DNA from: Fibrobacter intestinalis
GTDB lineage: Bacteria > Fibrobacterota > Fibrobacteria > Fibrobacterales > Fibrobacteraceae
Assembly: GCF_900167415.1 (NCBI RefSeq)
Contig: NZ_FUWU01000001.1
Span: forward strand, 62,001-126,000
DNA length: 64,000 bases
Direction of reading: 5' to 3'
The translations under genes and the position numbers were made by a program. Below the pieces are notes generated by a model. The model worked only from the letters and a program-made list of their open reading frames with translations, ran no database searches and had not been told where the DNA came from. This document shows positions 7,473 through 16,863 of this stretch, one piece after another. How positions within the stretch are numbered: position 1 is the first letter of the stretch; each line of letters starts with the position of its first letter.

Positions 7473-10400
7473 TACCAGTCATCTCCACGATATTCCATGA
7501 CGATAGGACCGTTGTTCGTTCCCGGCAGCACGGAGGCCGCACTCGAAGGCGCTTCCTGTGCCCGCATCGAAAGATAAATGTCTCCCGATGAAGATACCGC
7601 CAACTGAGGACGGAATCCACGAATATAATAGCCATGTTTGGCTCCGAAAATATTTTTGAAATAGGGCAATTCATTTTCACCGAGTTCTGCCCACGCTCCA
7701 TCCGCAAAACGATAAACGTGCACTTGCGAATTTCGGGCGTAGAAAGCGTCATCGATGGCAAGGAGAGGATTCCCGTTTTCATCCACCGCAAAGAACGTAT
7801 TGAAGCAACGGTGGCCAAAGGCCGTGAACTCGGCCCCAGACGTGGTAAACGCATTGGAGTTTGTCAATTTAGATTGCGTCGCCTGCGCACGAACTAGGCG
7901 CGGCAAGCCGTCATCATCACGACTGCGGAAACCGACATAGAAAAATTCGCCGCTATAGAAAGCCTGAATGGATTCCGCATTGATGTTGATTTTATTGTTT
8001 TTAGTGCTGGCTGTCGATGTCGCACCACTAGCGATGTAGTAGTAATAAATTGTGTAATCGCTGGAAGTATTTCCGTTGGCAACAACGATACGGTTGCCGT
8101 TTGGATCGAACGCCATGTCCACTTCGCGATAGGTGGAATTTTCATTCATCGTCGCTTTGGTCAAGGCATTCCATTTTGCATTGGAATAATCGTAAACCCG
8201 AACGATGTTTGCCGTATTGTTTACCGAACCGAGAAGAATGATAGAAGGAGCGTTGTTCTTGGGATTGATTTTCAGTTTTGCAGATATGACGGAAGTTCCC
8301 AAACCGCTTCCCAATGCCGTCCAAGAATTTGAAGCCGAGGCGGATTTGTAAACATAAGCTTTTCGATCGGAATTGCTGATATAAGACAAATACAGATTTC
8401 CGTTTCCATCGCAAGCCAGATTCAACGTTTGCCCAACAATCCCAGATATATTCGGGCTGCCAAATGCGGACCACTTATTTCCACTTCTGGATTTAGTAAC
8501 AAGACTTCCGCTTTCATTGATATAAGCGATATTCAAACGATCATTGCAATAAGAAAGCGCTGGAGCGTTTGCATTCGTCGTCAATTCCAGAACAGAATCT
8601 GTTACATCGGAAATGTTTTTCCACGCTTTGCGGAAATAAACCTTTCTGGAGGTAATCTCTGCCTGATGCCGAGACGCAAAGTTTACATCCATCTGCGCTT
8701 TTGAAGAATCAAAATAATCCAAACGAACGGTAATGGAACCTTCTTCGGAACTACGCAAGAACGCAGCGTTGAACTCGGCGATACTCGTATCTATCGTACC
8801 ATCGGAATTTCCTTCATACCAATACTTATCGCTGACATTGCTAAAATTCCACCAGAACTTCTGAGCGTCTTCATCGCCCAACGTTCCGAGTTTAGAAGAA
8901 CTGGCATTGGCTTCTGACGTATACCAATATCTGGCTTTAGGCGATATTTCCGAAGAATCCTGACTCCAGAGGTAAACCGTATCCGGCATACTGATAATTC
9001 CTTCCGGCATCTTGGACATCGTTCGAATAATCGTCGTATCCGTTGCGATAAAATTGGTTCCCGATTCCTGAGCCCAAACGATGCAATAGAATTCATTGCT
9101 GCCACGGGAAAGTTTGGCAATGGTCGTGTCATCAAAGAAATAAAAGTCCGAAGCCAAATAGTCCGTCGGGTCGTTGAATGCCCACCAGACATGATTCTTG
9201 GAAGCGGTGTCTTGAAGTGCCGAAGACCCCTTATTGCCGCACGTCCATGTATAGCGCTTGATGCTTTGCCAGGCCTTGTTCGCTCGCGCAGTCAACTCCG
9301 TCGATGTTCCCGCTAAAATGTAGGCGACGCCCTGATCCACTGTAATCACGGGAATGTCCGTCGTAAAAGAAATATGAATCGTATCCTGCACCTGATTGCC
9401 ATCGTCATCGGTTGCCCGTGCAATACAGTAATAAGTCGCTTGCGGAGTCGCCGGTCCCATCCAAGTCGTATCGTAAGAAGAAACCGTTCGCCAGTTATCG
9501 CCAATCTCTGAAGGGCTGCCACAACTCCATTCCCGTTTAGCAATGTAACCGAATTTGTCGCTGGCCGAAGCGTTTATTCCTATGGGATAATTGACTCGAG
9601 TCGTAAAGGACTCCGTCGATACTTTCAATGTCGGCGGATCTTGCAAGACCGTAATTTTGGTCGTATCTTCGGCGATATTGCCGTCGTCATCGGTAATGCG
9701 GATAATGCAAAGATAGTCCGAAGTTTCCGTCGTCGGCATAATGGCAGAATAACGTGGGGTCGAAGTGGACGAAACAAAATACTTCCCAGCGACACCCGAA
9801 TTGCCACAGCTCCATTGATATAGAACGATTTTCCCCAGTTTATCATAAGCCATCGCATCCAGTTCCAGAGTGTCCTTAATAGAAACCGTCAAAGTGTCCT
9901 CGCTGGCCGTAACCGTCGGCAAATCCTGAAGGACAGAATAAGTCGCCGTATCAATTGCTGTCAGATTATCGTCGTCGGTAACACGTATCATGCAATACCA
10001 AGTACATTCTTTACTCGGAGCGACAACCGTTGTATCCGGCTTTGAAATCTGAACCCAGGTTGGCGATTTCAAGCTGGAACCGCAAAAAAGTTCCACCGAT
10101 TCAATGCGGCCAAGTGTATCAACGGCGGCACCGGAAACTCGGATGTTCGAATTGATTTTCACTTCGGCGGAACTGGTGAAAAGCGTGATGGAGGGCTTGT
10201 CCAAAACCACACGGAATGTCAGCGTATCATAGCCGTATTCGCCATCATCGTCGGTCGCCCGGACGACGCATTTGTAATTGTCCGTTTCTGTTTGAGGAAG
10301 GGGGACATTTATCGTTGCAGAAACATTTTTGCCCGGCGTCACCGTCGCCGAAGAGTCCCACGAAATTTTAGAAGCATTGGCATTGCAGCCCCATTCAATA

Positions 10401-12730
10401 GCGACAACCTTTCCATATTTATCGTTAGCCGTGACAGCGTAAGAAAGCTTCGCATTGATTTTCTGCCGAATAACATCTTCGGTTGTTTTCACCGTAACGG
10501 ACGGAGGATCGGCAATCACATTGACGGAAATCGCGTCGGAGACGGAAGCTCCACCGTCTTGTTTCAAAGTCAAAACGACATTCTTTTTACCAACGGAACT
10601 CCAAGCCAAAGTCGCCTTGTCCGCATCATCCGACGGGCAGACATAACCTTTTGTCAATATTCCATCGCAGTTCCATTGAACGCTTGCCGATGTACCGGCA
10701 GGCAGGAATTTTTCAAACTGGAAAGAAAGCGTGTCATTCATCGTCACGGAAGTATCCGCCTTCGGCTGCAAGAAATAAATGATCGGTCGATCTCCAATAA
10801 ATCCAAAACGGACACTATCCACAACTGTTCCGCCAGCGACTGACGCGGACATCGTATAAATTTTTCCCAATTCGATATTCGGTACCGAGCTTGCTCCCAA
10901 TATATCCAGCGAAGAAGAGCTGTCGCTACCGAACGCCGTCTTCCGCACAGTCGTAGTGCCGTTGATTTTATAAGTCCAAGTTACCGAATCCGGCAAAGGA
11001 ATGACATTGCCCGCATAGGCGACAAAATGAAGGGTCGAATCCGAAAGAACCATGGACGTGGACTTGCCGTTGACGCTCAGTTTTAAAGACGAAGCCTTCA
11101 CCGTGAAATCGATTTTTGCCGTATCCGAAACATTCTGTGCGCTGTCAAGCACGACAAAACGGAAGCGATGGTCGCCGTCGGAAAGATCCTTGAAATTCAT
11201 AATCCATTCATTCACTTTCAAAACGGAAAGAGAGATTTCCTTTCCATCCAACCAGGCTTTAGCGCTGGCGATTTGCGAACCGGAATCCGAAAGCGTTCCC
11301 GAGAACGAGACGTCTCGAGAAGGGAAGAGAGATGTATAATTATTGATGCGGATTTTAGGAACCATAGAGTCTTCCAAAAGCATCGTCGCTACATTTTTTT
11401 CGTCGCCCATTTCCACATATTGGTTTTCGAGAATCATGCGCTTGTAGCCAAAACCCGTCGTATCCCGTGCATAAATTCGATAAGTGCCCGGATCAACAGT
11501 CGCTTTGAAATAGCCCGTAGCAGTCGTATGGGTAAATGTAAAATTGGATGTTTCCACGTTTTCCAGCACCACTTGAATACCATTGTGCGCTTTTCTTCCC
11601 TGGAATTTGGCGTAGCCATAAAAACTTCCTGTCGTAGCACTCAAGTCACCCAAGAAGAAATTCCAAGTTGGCGAAGTCGCCGTATCATAGCCGTCGGTAA
11701 CATAGACCTGCCAATAAAGACGCCCACGCAAACTTTCATCCATATTCCACACAGAATCGGTAATGGCCTCCCAGCTTTTTTCACGAATCCCCGAAACGAC
11801 CAAATTGGCATCCGTTAAAATAGGAGCGGTTCCCGCATTGTCGGGGCTTTTGCCCACCCGAATTGAATATCGCAGATCCTCTGGATTATCGTCATCGGAA
11901 CCCGCATAATAAAAAGCAAAGCGGGGCACATAGATACTCTGACGGCTCGCAGAATCCGGCATCAGCAAGGAAATTTCGGGAATCCGATTAAAATGCAAAT
12001 AGGCGGAATCCCGAGAAACATTGCCATCTTCATCCACCGCCCCATACACATAGCGCACATCATTATGCCCATTCAAAATGCCCTTTGCTTTCTCATAAGG
12101 AATCCGCGCCCGGTAAACAAATCCCGAAGAATCTTTTTTTGCCTCAACCGTATCTGCCGGCTTGTTCTTGGAATCCAGCAAAACCACAAAAGCGCTGTCG
12201 ATTACGCCAAAAGAATCCGAAGCCATAAAAGGAATCGTCGCATCGTGAAGCCCCCGCGTCCACAAGGTATCTGCGTCCACAGAAATATCGGGTGGCGTAT
12301 CCACCACTCGGATGTATTGACCTCTACCGGCGGTGTCTCGCGCATTGGCCCCATCGACAGCAATAAACAGCGGCGAATAAATTCCCGCAGAATCATAGGC
12401 GTAGGCGAACAATTCTTCATTTTTCCCATCAAATAGGGAATCGACGTCTCCCATTTTCCAAGCATAGCGCAAAATCTTTTTCGTATTGTATTTGAGGAAT
12501 CCGACAAAATAGACCGTATCATGCACTGTAACGGTGAGAGTGTCATAGGTATAAACAGAATCCAATGCTGCAATCGAATCGATAAACGTTGGAAGTTCTT
12601 CCGGTGATTCCGTAAAAGCGAAAATGACGGAATGGTTATTGCGAAGGGTTCCGTTCACACGAATATCGGACTCGCGAGAACAGCCGACAAAGAGCAAAAG
12701 GGACAGTGCGACAAAAAGCAATTTTTTCAT
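7472..12730 (-). CDS. Giant surface lipoprotein with PKD/Ig-like repeats
   Basis: This is a 1752-residue lipoprotein. The ATG at 12730 gives a clean signal with lipobox LFVGC (Cys17); the open frame runs upstream but over unlikely sequence. After N-terminal Ig-like stretches there is a carboxypeptidase-regulatory-like segment (GYAKFQGRKAHNGIQVVLE ending DPGTYRIYARD). Then come about six PKD-like repeats of 85-95 residues sharing AxDKxGxI, WxCG, YxCxxRxTDDDGN and VLQDPP. The last roughly 450 residues look like propeller-type strands (LACDGNGNLYLSYIS, MAFDPNGNRIVVANG). It is probably a surface adhesin or binding protein. No catalytic motif was seen. Confidence 0.85.
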   Translation of the reverse strand: MKKLLFVALSLLLFVGCSRESDIRVNGTLRNNHSVIFAFTESPEELPTFIDSIAALDSVYTYDTLTVTVHDTVYFVGFLKYNTKKILRYAWKMGDVDSLFDGKNEELFAYAYDSAGIYSPLFIAVDGANARDTAGRGQYIRVVDTPPDISVDADTLWTRGLHDATIPFMASDSFGVIDSAFVVLLDSKNKPADTVEAKKDSSGFVYRARIPYEKAKGILNGHNDVRYVYGAVDEDGNVSRDSAYLHFNRIPEISLLMPDSASRQSIYVPRFAFYYAGSDDDNPEDLRYSIRVGKSPDNAGTAPILTDANLVVSGIREKSWEAITDSVWNMDESLRGRLYWQVYVTDGYDTATSPTWNFFLGDLSATTGSFYGYAKFQGRKAHNGIQVVLENVETSNFTFTHTTATGYFKATVDPGTYRIYARDTTGFGYKRMILENQYVEMGDEKNVATMLLEDSMVPKIRINNYTSLFPSRDVSFSGTLSDSGSQIASAKAWLDGKEISLSVLKVNEWIMNFKDLSDGDHRFRFVVLDSAQNVSDTAKIDFTVKASSLKLSVNGKSTSMVLSDSTLHFVAYAGNVIPLPDSVTWTYKINGTTTVRKTAFGSDSSSSLDILGASSVPNIELGKIYTMSASVAGGTVVDSVRFGFIGDRPIIYFLQPKADTSVTMNDTLSFQFEKFLPAGTSASVQWNCDGILTKGYVCPSDDADKATLAWSSVGKKNVVLTLKQDGGASVSDAISVNVIADPPSVTVKTTEDVIRQKINAKLSYAVTANDKYGKVVAIEWGCNANASKISWDSSATVTPGKNVSATINVPLPQTETDNYKCVVRATDDDGEYGYDTLTFRVVLDKPSITLFTSSAEVKINSNIRVSGAAVDTLGRIESVELFCGSSLKSPTWVQISKPDTTVVAPSKECTWYCMIRVTDDDNLTAIDTATYSVLQDLPTVTASEDTLTVSIKDTLELDAMAYDKLGKIVLYQWSCGNSGVAGKYFVSSTSTPRYSAIMPTTETSDYLCIIRITDDDGNIAEDTTKITVLQDPPTLKVSTESFTTRVNYPIGINASASDKFGYIAKREWSCGSPSEIGDNWRTVSSYDTTWMGPATPQATYYCIARATDDDGNQVQDTIHISFTTDIPVITVDQGVAYILAGTSTELTARANKAWQSIKRYTWTCGNKGSSALQDTASKNHVWWAFNDPTDYLASDFYFFDDTTIAKLSRGSNEFYCIVWAQESGTNFIATDTTIIRTMSKMPEGIISMPDTVYLWSQDSSEISPKARYWYTSEANASSSKLGTLGDEDAQKFWWNFSNVSDKYWYEGNSDGTIDTSIAEFNAAFLRSSEEGSITVRLDYFDSSKAQMDVNFASRHQAEITSRKVYFRKAWKNISDVTDSVLELTTNANAPALSYCNDRLNIAYINESGSLVTKSRSGNKWSAFGSPNISGIVGQTLNLACDGNGNLYLSYISNSDRKAYVYKSASASNSWTALGSGLGTSVISAKLKINPKNNAPSIILLGSVNNTANIVRVYDYSNAKWNALTKATMNENSTYREVDMAFDPNGNRIVVANGNTSSDYTIYYYYIASGATSTASTKNNKININAESIQAFYSGEFFYVGFRSRDDDGLPRLVRAQATQSKLTNSNAFTTSGAEFTAFGHRCFNTFFAVDENGNPLLAIDDAFYARNSQVHVYRFADGAWAELGENELPYFKNIFGAKHGYYIRGFRPQLAVSSSGDIYLSMRAQEAPSSAASVLPGTNNGPIVMEYRGDDW
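9000..10800 (-). repeat. Tandem PKD-like protein repeats inside the giant lipoprotein
   Basis: About six diverged coding repeats, roughly 260-290 bp each, share the peptide signatures D-G-x-I, WxCG, YxC and TDDDG. The DNA copies are clearly diverged, so this is an old domain expansion rather than a recent satellite. Boundaries are approximate. Confidence 0.7.
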
Positions 12731-12805
12731 AAAGATTCCAGTAAATGACAACGTATATCCCAAAATTAAATTCAAATTTTCCAAAAGCAAAACTATCTTT
12801 AGGAT

Positions 12806-13618
12806 ATGCAAGAAATTCCTATCTGGTATATGGCGATTCTCTTTGCCATTCTGGGTGCCTGCGTGGGCAGTTTTTACAATGTCGTCGTCTATCGGATGCC
12901 TCGAGGACTTTCTTTGATTTCCCCTCCGTCCTTTTGCCCACATTGCCAAAAACATATCCCTATCTGGTATAATCTGCCAATAGTCGGCTGGCTCATCCTG
13001 CGCGGAAAGAGCGCCTGCTGCCACCAACCGATTAGCATCCGCTATCCACTCGGCGAAGCCTGCTGCGGAATTTTGGGAGTTTTAGCCCTGATTCTTGCCA
13101 ACTATCCTTTTTCCTGGACAGAACCGGTAGCTCATTGGGCGGATTCCTTTGCGCTTTTTTGGCTTTTGCTCGCCATCTATCCCGTCGTCGCCGTGGATGT
13201 CGCGTTCAAGCTTATTCCAGACACCATCAGCATCGGGGGAATCGTCGTGGGTATTCTGCTTTCCTTTTTCCCCGAAGGACTGACCCCGGCACAAAGCATT
13301 CTCGGCGGACTCTTTGCGGGGGGAGGGCTCTATTTGTTGGGCTTTATCGCCGGAAAAATTTTGAAACGAGACGCCATGGGGCTTGGGGATGTCAAACTCG
13401 TAGCCGGATACGGCGCACTGATGGGTGTCGGACTCGCTTTTGAAACGCTGGTCCTGGCTTCTCTTTTGGGAATTTTGGTGATGGTTCCCTACCGGATGAT
13501 AAAAAAAGAGAAAAGCCAAGAAATTCCGTTCGGGCCGTTTCTTGCCGTGGCCGCTCCAATCGTCTATCTTTGGGGAGAGCTGTTCTTGAACTACTATTTA
13601 GGGCTTTTCCAGCTGTGA
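12806..13618 (+). CDS. pilD: Prepilin peptidase (type IV leader peptidase, A24 family)
   Basis: This integral membrane aspartic protease cleaves and N-methylates type IV pilin-like precursors. The 270-residue protein shows the N-terminal methyltransferase-type domain with the zinc cysteines CPHC and CC. The two catalytic Asp sites follow: Asp in VAVDVAFKLIPD and the GxGD-type site in GLGDVKLVAGYGALMG. The VGSFYNVVVYRMP opening is canonical. It diverges from the giant lipoprotein gene across 75 bp. No pilin or assembly gene is present in the window. It could equally be called gspO/pulO. Confidence 0.95.
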   Translation: MQEIPIWYMAILFAILGACVGSFYNVVVYRMPRGLSLISPPSFCPHCQKHIPIWYNLPIVGWLILRGKSACCHQPISIRYPLGEACCGILGVLALILANYPFSWTEPVAHWADSFALFWLLLAIYPVVAVDVAFKLIPDTISIGGIVVGILLSFFPEGLTPAQSILGGLFAGGGLYLLGFIAGKILKRDAMGLGDVKLVAGYGALMGVGLAFETLVLASLLGILVMVPYRMIKKEKSQEIPFGPFLAVAAPIVYLWGELFLNYYLGLFQL

Positions 13619-13641
13619 TTCGCCGGTCGAGGAAGCTTTTT

Positions 13642-14583
13642 ATGCGAATTTTTGCCATCATCCTTGCACTCGTCTTGATTTCCTGCCAACGGGAAACTCC
13701 CGCACCGACACCGACGAAAAAAGAAAGTTCTTCCTCTGCGGAAAGCAGCAGTTCCTTCACCTCGTCAAGTTCCGAGCAAAATGCCCCACCACCGAGTTCC
13801 AGTCCCCAAATAAAATCCAGTTCCAGCCAATCTCCTGTTTCTTCAGCTACAGAACACTCTTTGACTGTCCAAAACGCATCGGGTTCTGGAACCTACGCTC
13901 CCCAAAAGAAAATCCCGATCCAATTGATGCAGCCAAGCCAACAGTGCTTTGCCTTCTGGAAAGTTTCGCCCGGGCGTTACAAAAAAAATTTGAAGCTCCT
14001 CTCCACCGATTCCGCCGAGTTTTTGATGCCGGACGCCGACGTGACCATCACGGCTAAATTCAAGCCCTGCGACGCTAAAGGAATTGTCGTAGGCAATTTG
14101 CGCTGGATGAACCGCAATCTGAACGTACAAACCTCTTCGGGTTCTTTCTGCTACAAGAATCAGAAAAAAAACTGCGACAAATACGGCAGACTCTATGATT
14201 TTGAAACTGCTCAGACCGTTTGCCCCGAAGGCTGGCGGCTCCCATCCGACGCCGAATGGGAATCCCTGGTGCAATTTTTAGGAACGGGTGGAGGAACCAA
14301 ACTGAAATCCAAAAACGGTTGGCAAGGAGATGAAGAATCCTCTGGGAACGGCACGGATGAAATTCACTTTACAGCGATGCCTTCGGGAATCGTCTATGAA
14401 GGAAATTTTATGTACCTGGGAGCCCACGCTTATTTTTGGAGTTCCACGGAAAAAGATTCTCTTAGCGCCTATTATCGCAGCCTGGATTACGATTCGCCGG
14501 ATATTTACCGCTATCATAATTTCAAAACAGCAGGGTATGCGGTACGGTGCGTTCAAGATGTTCAATCATCAGAAAAGAAATAA
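13642..14583 (+). CDS. FISUMP-domain lipoprotein
   Basis: The ATG at 13642 opens a lipoprotein signal (MRIFAIILALVLISC, Cys15). A low-complexity Ser/Pro linker follows (about residues 28-85, SSSS runs), as is common in Fibrobacter surface proteins. Next comes a short repeat-like strand region and the C-terminal FISUMP domain (about 145-305: VVGNLRWMNRNLNV, YGRLYDFETAQTVCPEGWRLPS, WSSTE, YAVRCVQD). Domains of this type are very numerous in Fibrobacter and their function is unknown. It lies 23 bp after the prepilin peptidase gene and may share its transcript. Confidence 0.93.
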   Translation: MRIFAIILALVLISCQRETPAPTPTKKESSSSAESSSSFTSSSSEQNAPPPSSSPQIKSSSSQSPVSSATEHSLTVQNASGSGTYAPQKKIPIQLMQPSQQCFAFWKVSPGRYKKNLKLLSTDSAEFLMPDADVTITAKFKPCDAKGIVVGNLRWMNRNLNVQTSSGSFCYKNQKKNCDKYGRLYDFETAQTVCPEGWRLPSDAEWESLVQFLGTGGGTKLKSKNGWQGDEESSGNGTDEIHFTAMPSGIVYEGNFMYLGAHAYFWSSTEKDSLSAYYRSLDYDSPDIYRYHNFKTAGYAVRCVQDVQSSEKK

Positions 14584-14641
14584 GGCATCCTCTGAAAATA
14601 CATCTTCAAAAAATCGGTTGCGACACATTCGAGAGGTGGAT

Positions 14642-15328
14642 ATGAAAAAATTTGCGGTTGTTCTTCCCGCTGGCGGACTGGGAAAGCGAATGGGGACTTC
14701 AATTCCTAAGCAGCTTTTGGATTTGGGCGGCAAGCCGGTTTACCGATATTCCTTGGAAACTTTTGCGTCCCTGCCTCAAATTACAGAAGTCGTTTTGGCG
14801 ATTCCCGCAGATTGGCAATCCCATTTTGAAAAAGATTTGCAGGATTTTTCGTTTGCTCAAAAACTCAAAATCGTTGTCGGCGGCAAAGAACGCTGGCAGT
14901 CGGTGCAAAACGGTATCGCCGCCCTTTCTCCCGAAGTGGAATTTGTGTTGGTTCACGATGTCGCGCGGCCCTTGATTTCCAAAGAGCTGATCGAGCAAGT
15001 TTTCAAAACTTTAGAAGATAAGGGAGCTTGCCTTGTCGCCCGCCCCTCAACGGACACAGTTAAAGTCGTCGAGAATGGAAAAGTAATTCGAACAATTCCC
15101 CGAGAAAAAATCTTTTTAGCGCAAACCCCGCAAGCAGCCGCAGTTTCCACATTCCGAGAACTTTATCAAAAAATGGAAAAGGAACCTCTTCACTTTGTTC
15201 CCACAGACGAAGCTTCCATTTTAGAACACTATTCTATTCCCGTCCACATTGTCCCGGGCAATTCTCTGAATGACAAATTGACGACTCTTTCCGACTTGGA
15301 AAAATTTCGAGCACTCTTAGGAAAATAA
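14642..15328 (+). CDS. ispD: 2-C-methyl-D-erythritol 4-phosphate cytidylyltransferase
   Basis: This enzyme makes CDP-methylerythritol in the non-mevalonate isoprenoid pathway. The 228-residue product has the nucleotidyltransferase signature LPAGGLGKRMG, then PKQLLDLGGKPV, the GGKERWQSVQNG loop, VHDVARPLIS and AQTPQAA, which together match IspD. The start at 14642 follows a GAGAGGTGGAT ribosome-binding region. A second, more TarI-like paralog is at 54395-55123, so this copy is the likely housekeeping one. The next gene starts 2 bp after its stop. Confidence 0.93.
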   Translation: MKKFAVVLPAGGLGKRMGTSIPKQLLDLGGKPVYRYSLETFASLPQITEVVLAIPADWQSHFEKDLQDFSFAQKLKIVVGGKERWQSVQNGIAALSPEVEFVLVHDVARPLISKELIEQVFKTLEDKGACLVARPSTDTVKVVENGKVIRTIPREKIFLAQTPQAAAVSTFRELYQKMEKEPLHFVPTDEASILEHYSIPVHIVPGNSLNDKLTTLSDLEKFRALLGK

Positions 15329-15330
15329 AA

Positions 15331-16182
15331 ATGCACTTGCCTTGTCGCCCAGCCGATTCCAACAAATCCACTTTTGGCAGCGTGCTAAACATTGCGGGTT
15401 CCGTCCACTTTCGGGGAGCCGCCTATCTTTCAACGGTTTCCGCTTTGCGAGTCGGCGCAGGCTATGCAACTTTAGCGGCAATTCCTCCCGTCATCGATGC
15501 GGTGGCCGCAAAACTTTCCGAAGCCATCTTTCTGCCCCTTCCACAAGATGGAGCAACCATTTCCCGAGACGCTGTTTTCACCTTAAGTTCCCAAATCAAA
15601 TCTGGAACCATCTGTTCCTTTGGTTGTGGGATTTCCGCGTTGCAAAACGCTTCAGTGAATTTGTCCGAAACCACCGATGAATTGTTGAACATTTTCATTC
15701 AAAAAAGAACACCATTGGTACTGGATGCCGACGGATTAAATTTATTGGCCAAGTCCCCAATTTCATTTCGATTCGGCAATCGCTGCGTGATGACGCCACA
15801 CCCGATGGAACTCGCCCGCCTGCTCCACACCGACGTTGAGCAAATTCAAAAAAACCGTTTGGACGCCGCGCGGGAAGCCTCAAAAAAATATGAAGCCATT
15901 GTTCTTCTCAAAGGACACCGAACCGTCATCGCTCTTGGAGAACATGGGAAAATCAACGAAACAGGCAATTCCGCGCTGGCCAAAGCAGGAAGTGGAGATT
16001 GCTTGACCGGGGTCATCGCCGGGCTTTTGGCTCAAAAAATGGAACCCTTTGATGCCGCTGTTTTAGGAGCCCACATCCATGGACTCGCCGGAGAAATGGC
16101 ATCCAAAGATTTTTCGGAATATGGCGTTTTAGCCTCGGATTTGCCCAGCTATATCGCTCGGATAATCCGCGACTTAAAATAG
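15331..16182 (+). CDS. nnrD: ADP/ATP-dependent NAD(P)H-hydrate dehydratase
   Basis: This enzyme repairs hydrated NAD(P)H. The 283-residue ribokinase-fold protein shows GSVLNIAGSVHFRGAAYLS, the VLDADGLNLL motif, TPHPMELARLL and the catalytic/nucleotide loop AGSGDCLTGVIAGLLAQ (usually AGTGDxLxG). The NnrE epimerase half found in bifunctional versions is missing, so this is the stand-alone dehydratase. It sits 2 bp after ispD, converging on the nucleotidyltransferase-like gene at 16191. Confidence 0.92.
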   Translation: MHLPCRPADSNKSTFGSVLNIAGSVHFRGAAYLSTVSALRVGAGYATLAAIPPVIDAVAAKLSEAIFLPLPQDGATISRDAVFTLSSQIKSGTICSFGCGISALQNASVNLSETTDELLNIFIQKRTPLVLDADGLNLLAKSPISFRFGNRCVMTPHPMELARLLHTDVEQIQKNRLDAAREASKKYEAIVLLKGHRTVIALGEHGKINETGNSALAKAGSGDCLTGVIAGLLAQKMEPFDAAVLGAHIHGLAGEMASKDFSEYGVLASDLPSYIARIIRDLK

Positions 16183-16183
16183 A

Positions 16184-16198
16184 CCCTTTCTTAAAGGG
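16184..16198. terminator. Possible bidirectional terminator hairpin
   Basis: CCCTTT-CTT-AAAGGG forms a 6-bp stem between the convergent nnrD and nucleotidyltransferase-like genes and includes the latter's stop codon. T-tracts on either side are weak, so efficiency is doubtful. Confidence 0.35.
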
Positions 16199-16862
16199 AT
16201 TCTTCCAATTGGCGAATAGCCGCAAGAATGGCATCTGCCCGTTTTACATTTTCATCAAAAGTGAGTGCCGGCTCTTTGATGCGGAACTCCGGAAAACATT
16301 CCAACAGCTCTTCCCGATTTTGCGGATACTTTTTTTGTTTCAAAAAGAAAACGCCGTAAAGGATTGGTAGAATTTCTTCGTAAACGGCAATAAAAAAATC
16401 CATCGGAGTAATTCCCGCCTGAATGCGCGTAAATTCCCGAATCAAATGCAAACGGCGACATTCCAGTTCCCACCGGCATTCATTTCGAAGCCCCATTTCT
16501 TCCGGGACAAAACCCGACAACGGCGGATTTCCATACAAAAGAACATTTTTTTGAGAAATATGTAAAAATTCCAGAGGATAATCGTTCTGCTTACTCAATA
16601 AGAATTCCCGGTCCAAAAAAAATCCAAATTTAAGATTGTCTTTTGCCATATCCCGACTCAAACGATGAACATCTCGCAATTTTTCAGGACGAGAATCTTC
16701 TAGAATCAAACTGATTTGCCACGGTTCATGAATCGCGTCAAAACCTTCGTGCAAACAGTTTCCGTGCAAAAATGCCGAAAGTAAATTGTTTCCGAGGAGA
16801 TCATGGATGCGCTCTCCCCAAGACGAACTTTTGATATCCTGCAAAGTCAAAATTTTTTTCAT
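16191..16862 (-). CDS. Nucleotidyltransferase-like protein of unknown role
   Basis: This is a 223-residue cytosolic protein. The ATG at 16862 has a good ribosome-binding site (GAGAGGTGAT). The segment FLHGNCLHEGFDAIHEPWQI followed by ILED resembles the start of a MNT/DNA-polymerase-beta-type nucleotidyltransferase, but the usual GS...DxD residues are poorly conserved. YPLEFLHISQKNVLLYGNPP matches a pattern seen in proteins annotated that way. The rest is helical. Catalytic activity is uncertain. It begins one base after the stop of the TPM-domain gene, so the two form an operon. Confidence 0.55.
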   Translation of the reverse strand: MKKILTLQDIKSSSWGERIHDLLGNNLLSAFLHGNCLHEGFDAIHEPWQISLILEDSRPEKLRDVHRLSRDMAKDNLKFGFFLDREFLLSKQNDYPLEFLHISQKNVLLYGNPPLSGFVPEEMGLRNECRWELECRRLHLIREFTRIQAGITPMDFFIAVYEEILPILYGVFFLKQKKYPQNREELLECFPEFRIKEPALTFDENVKRADAILAAIRQLEESL

Positions 16863-16863
16863 A

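Noticed and set aside
10292-11818. Long plus-strand open frames opposite the giant lipoprotein (183 and 216 codons)
   Set aside because: They lie wholly antisense to a well-supported coding region, have arginine/histidine-rich composition typical of reverse-strand shadows, and show no signal peptide or known motif.
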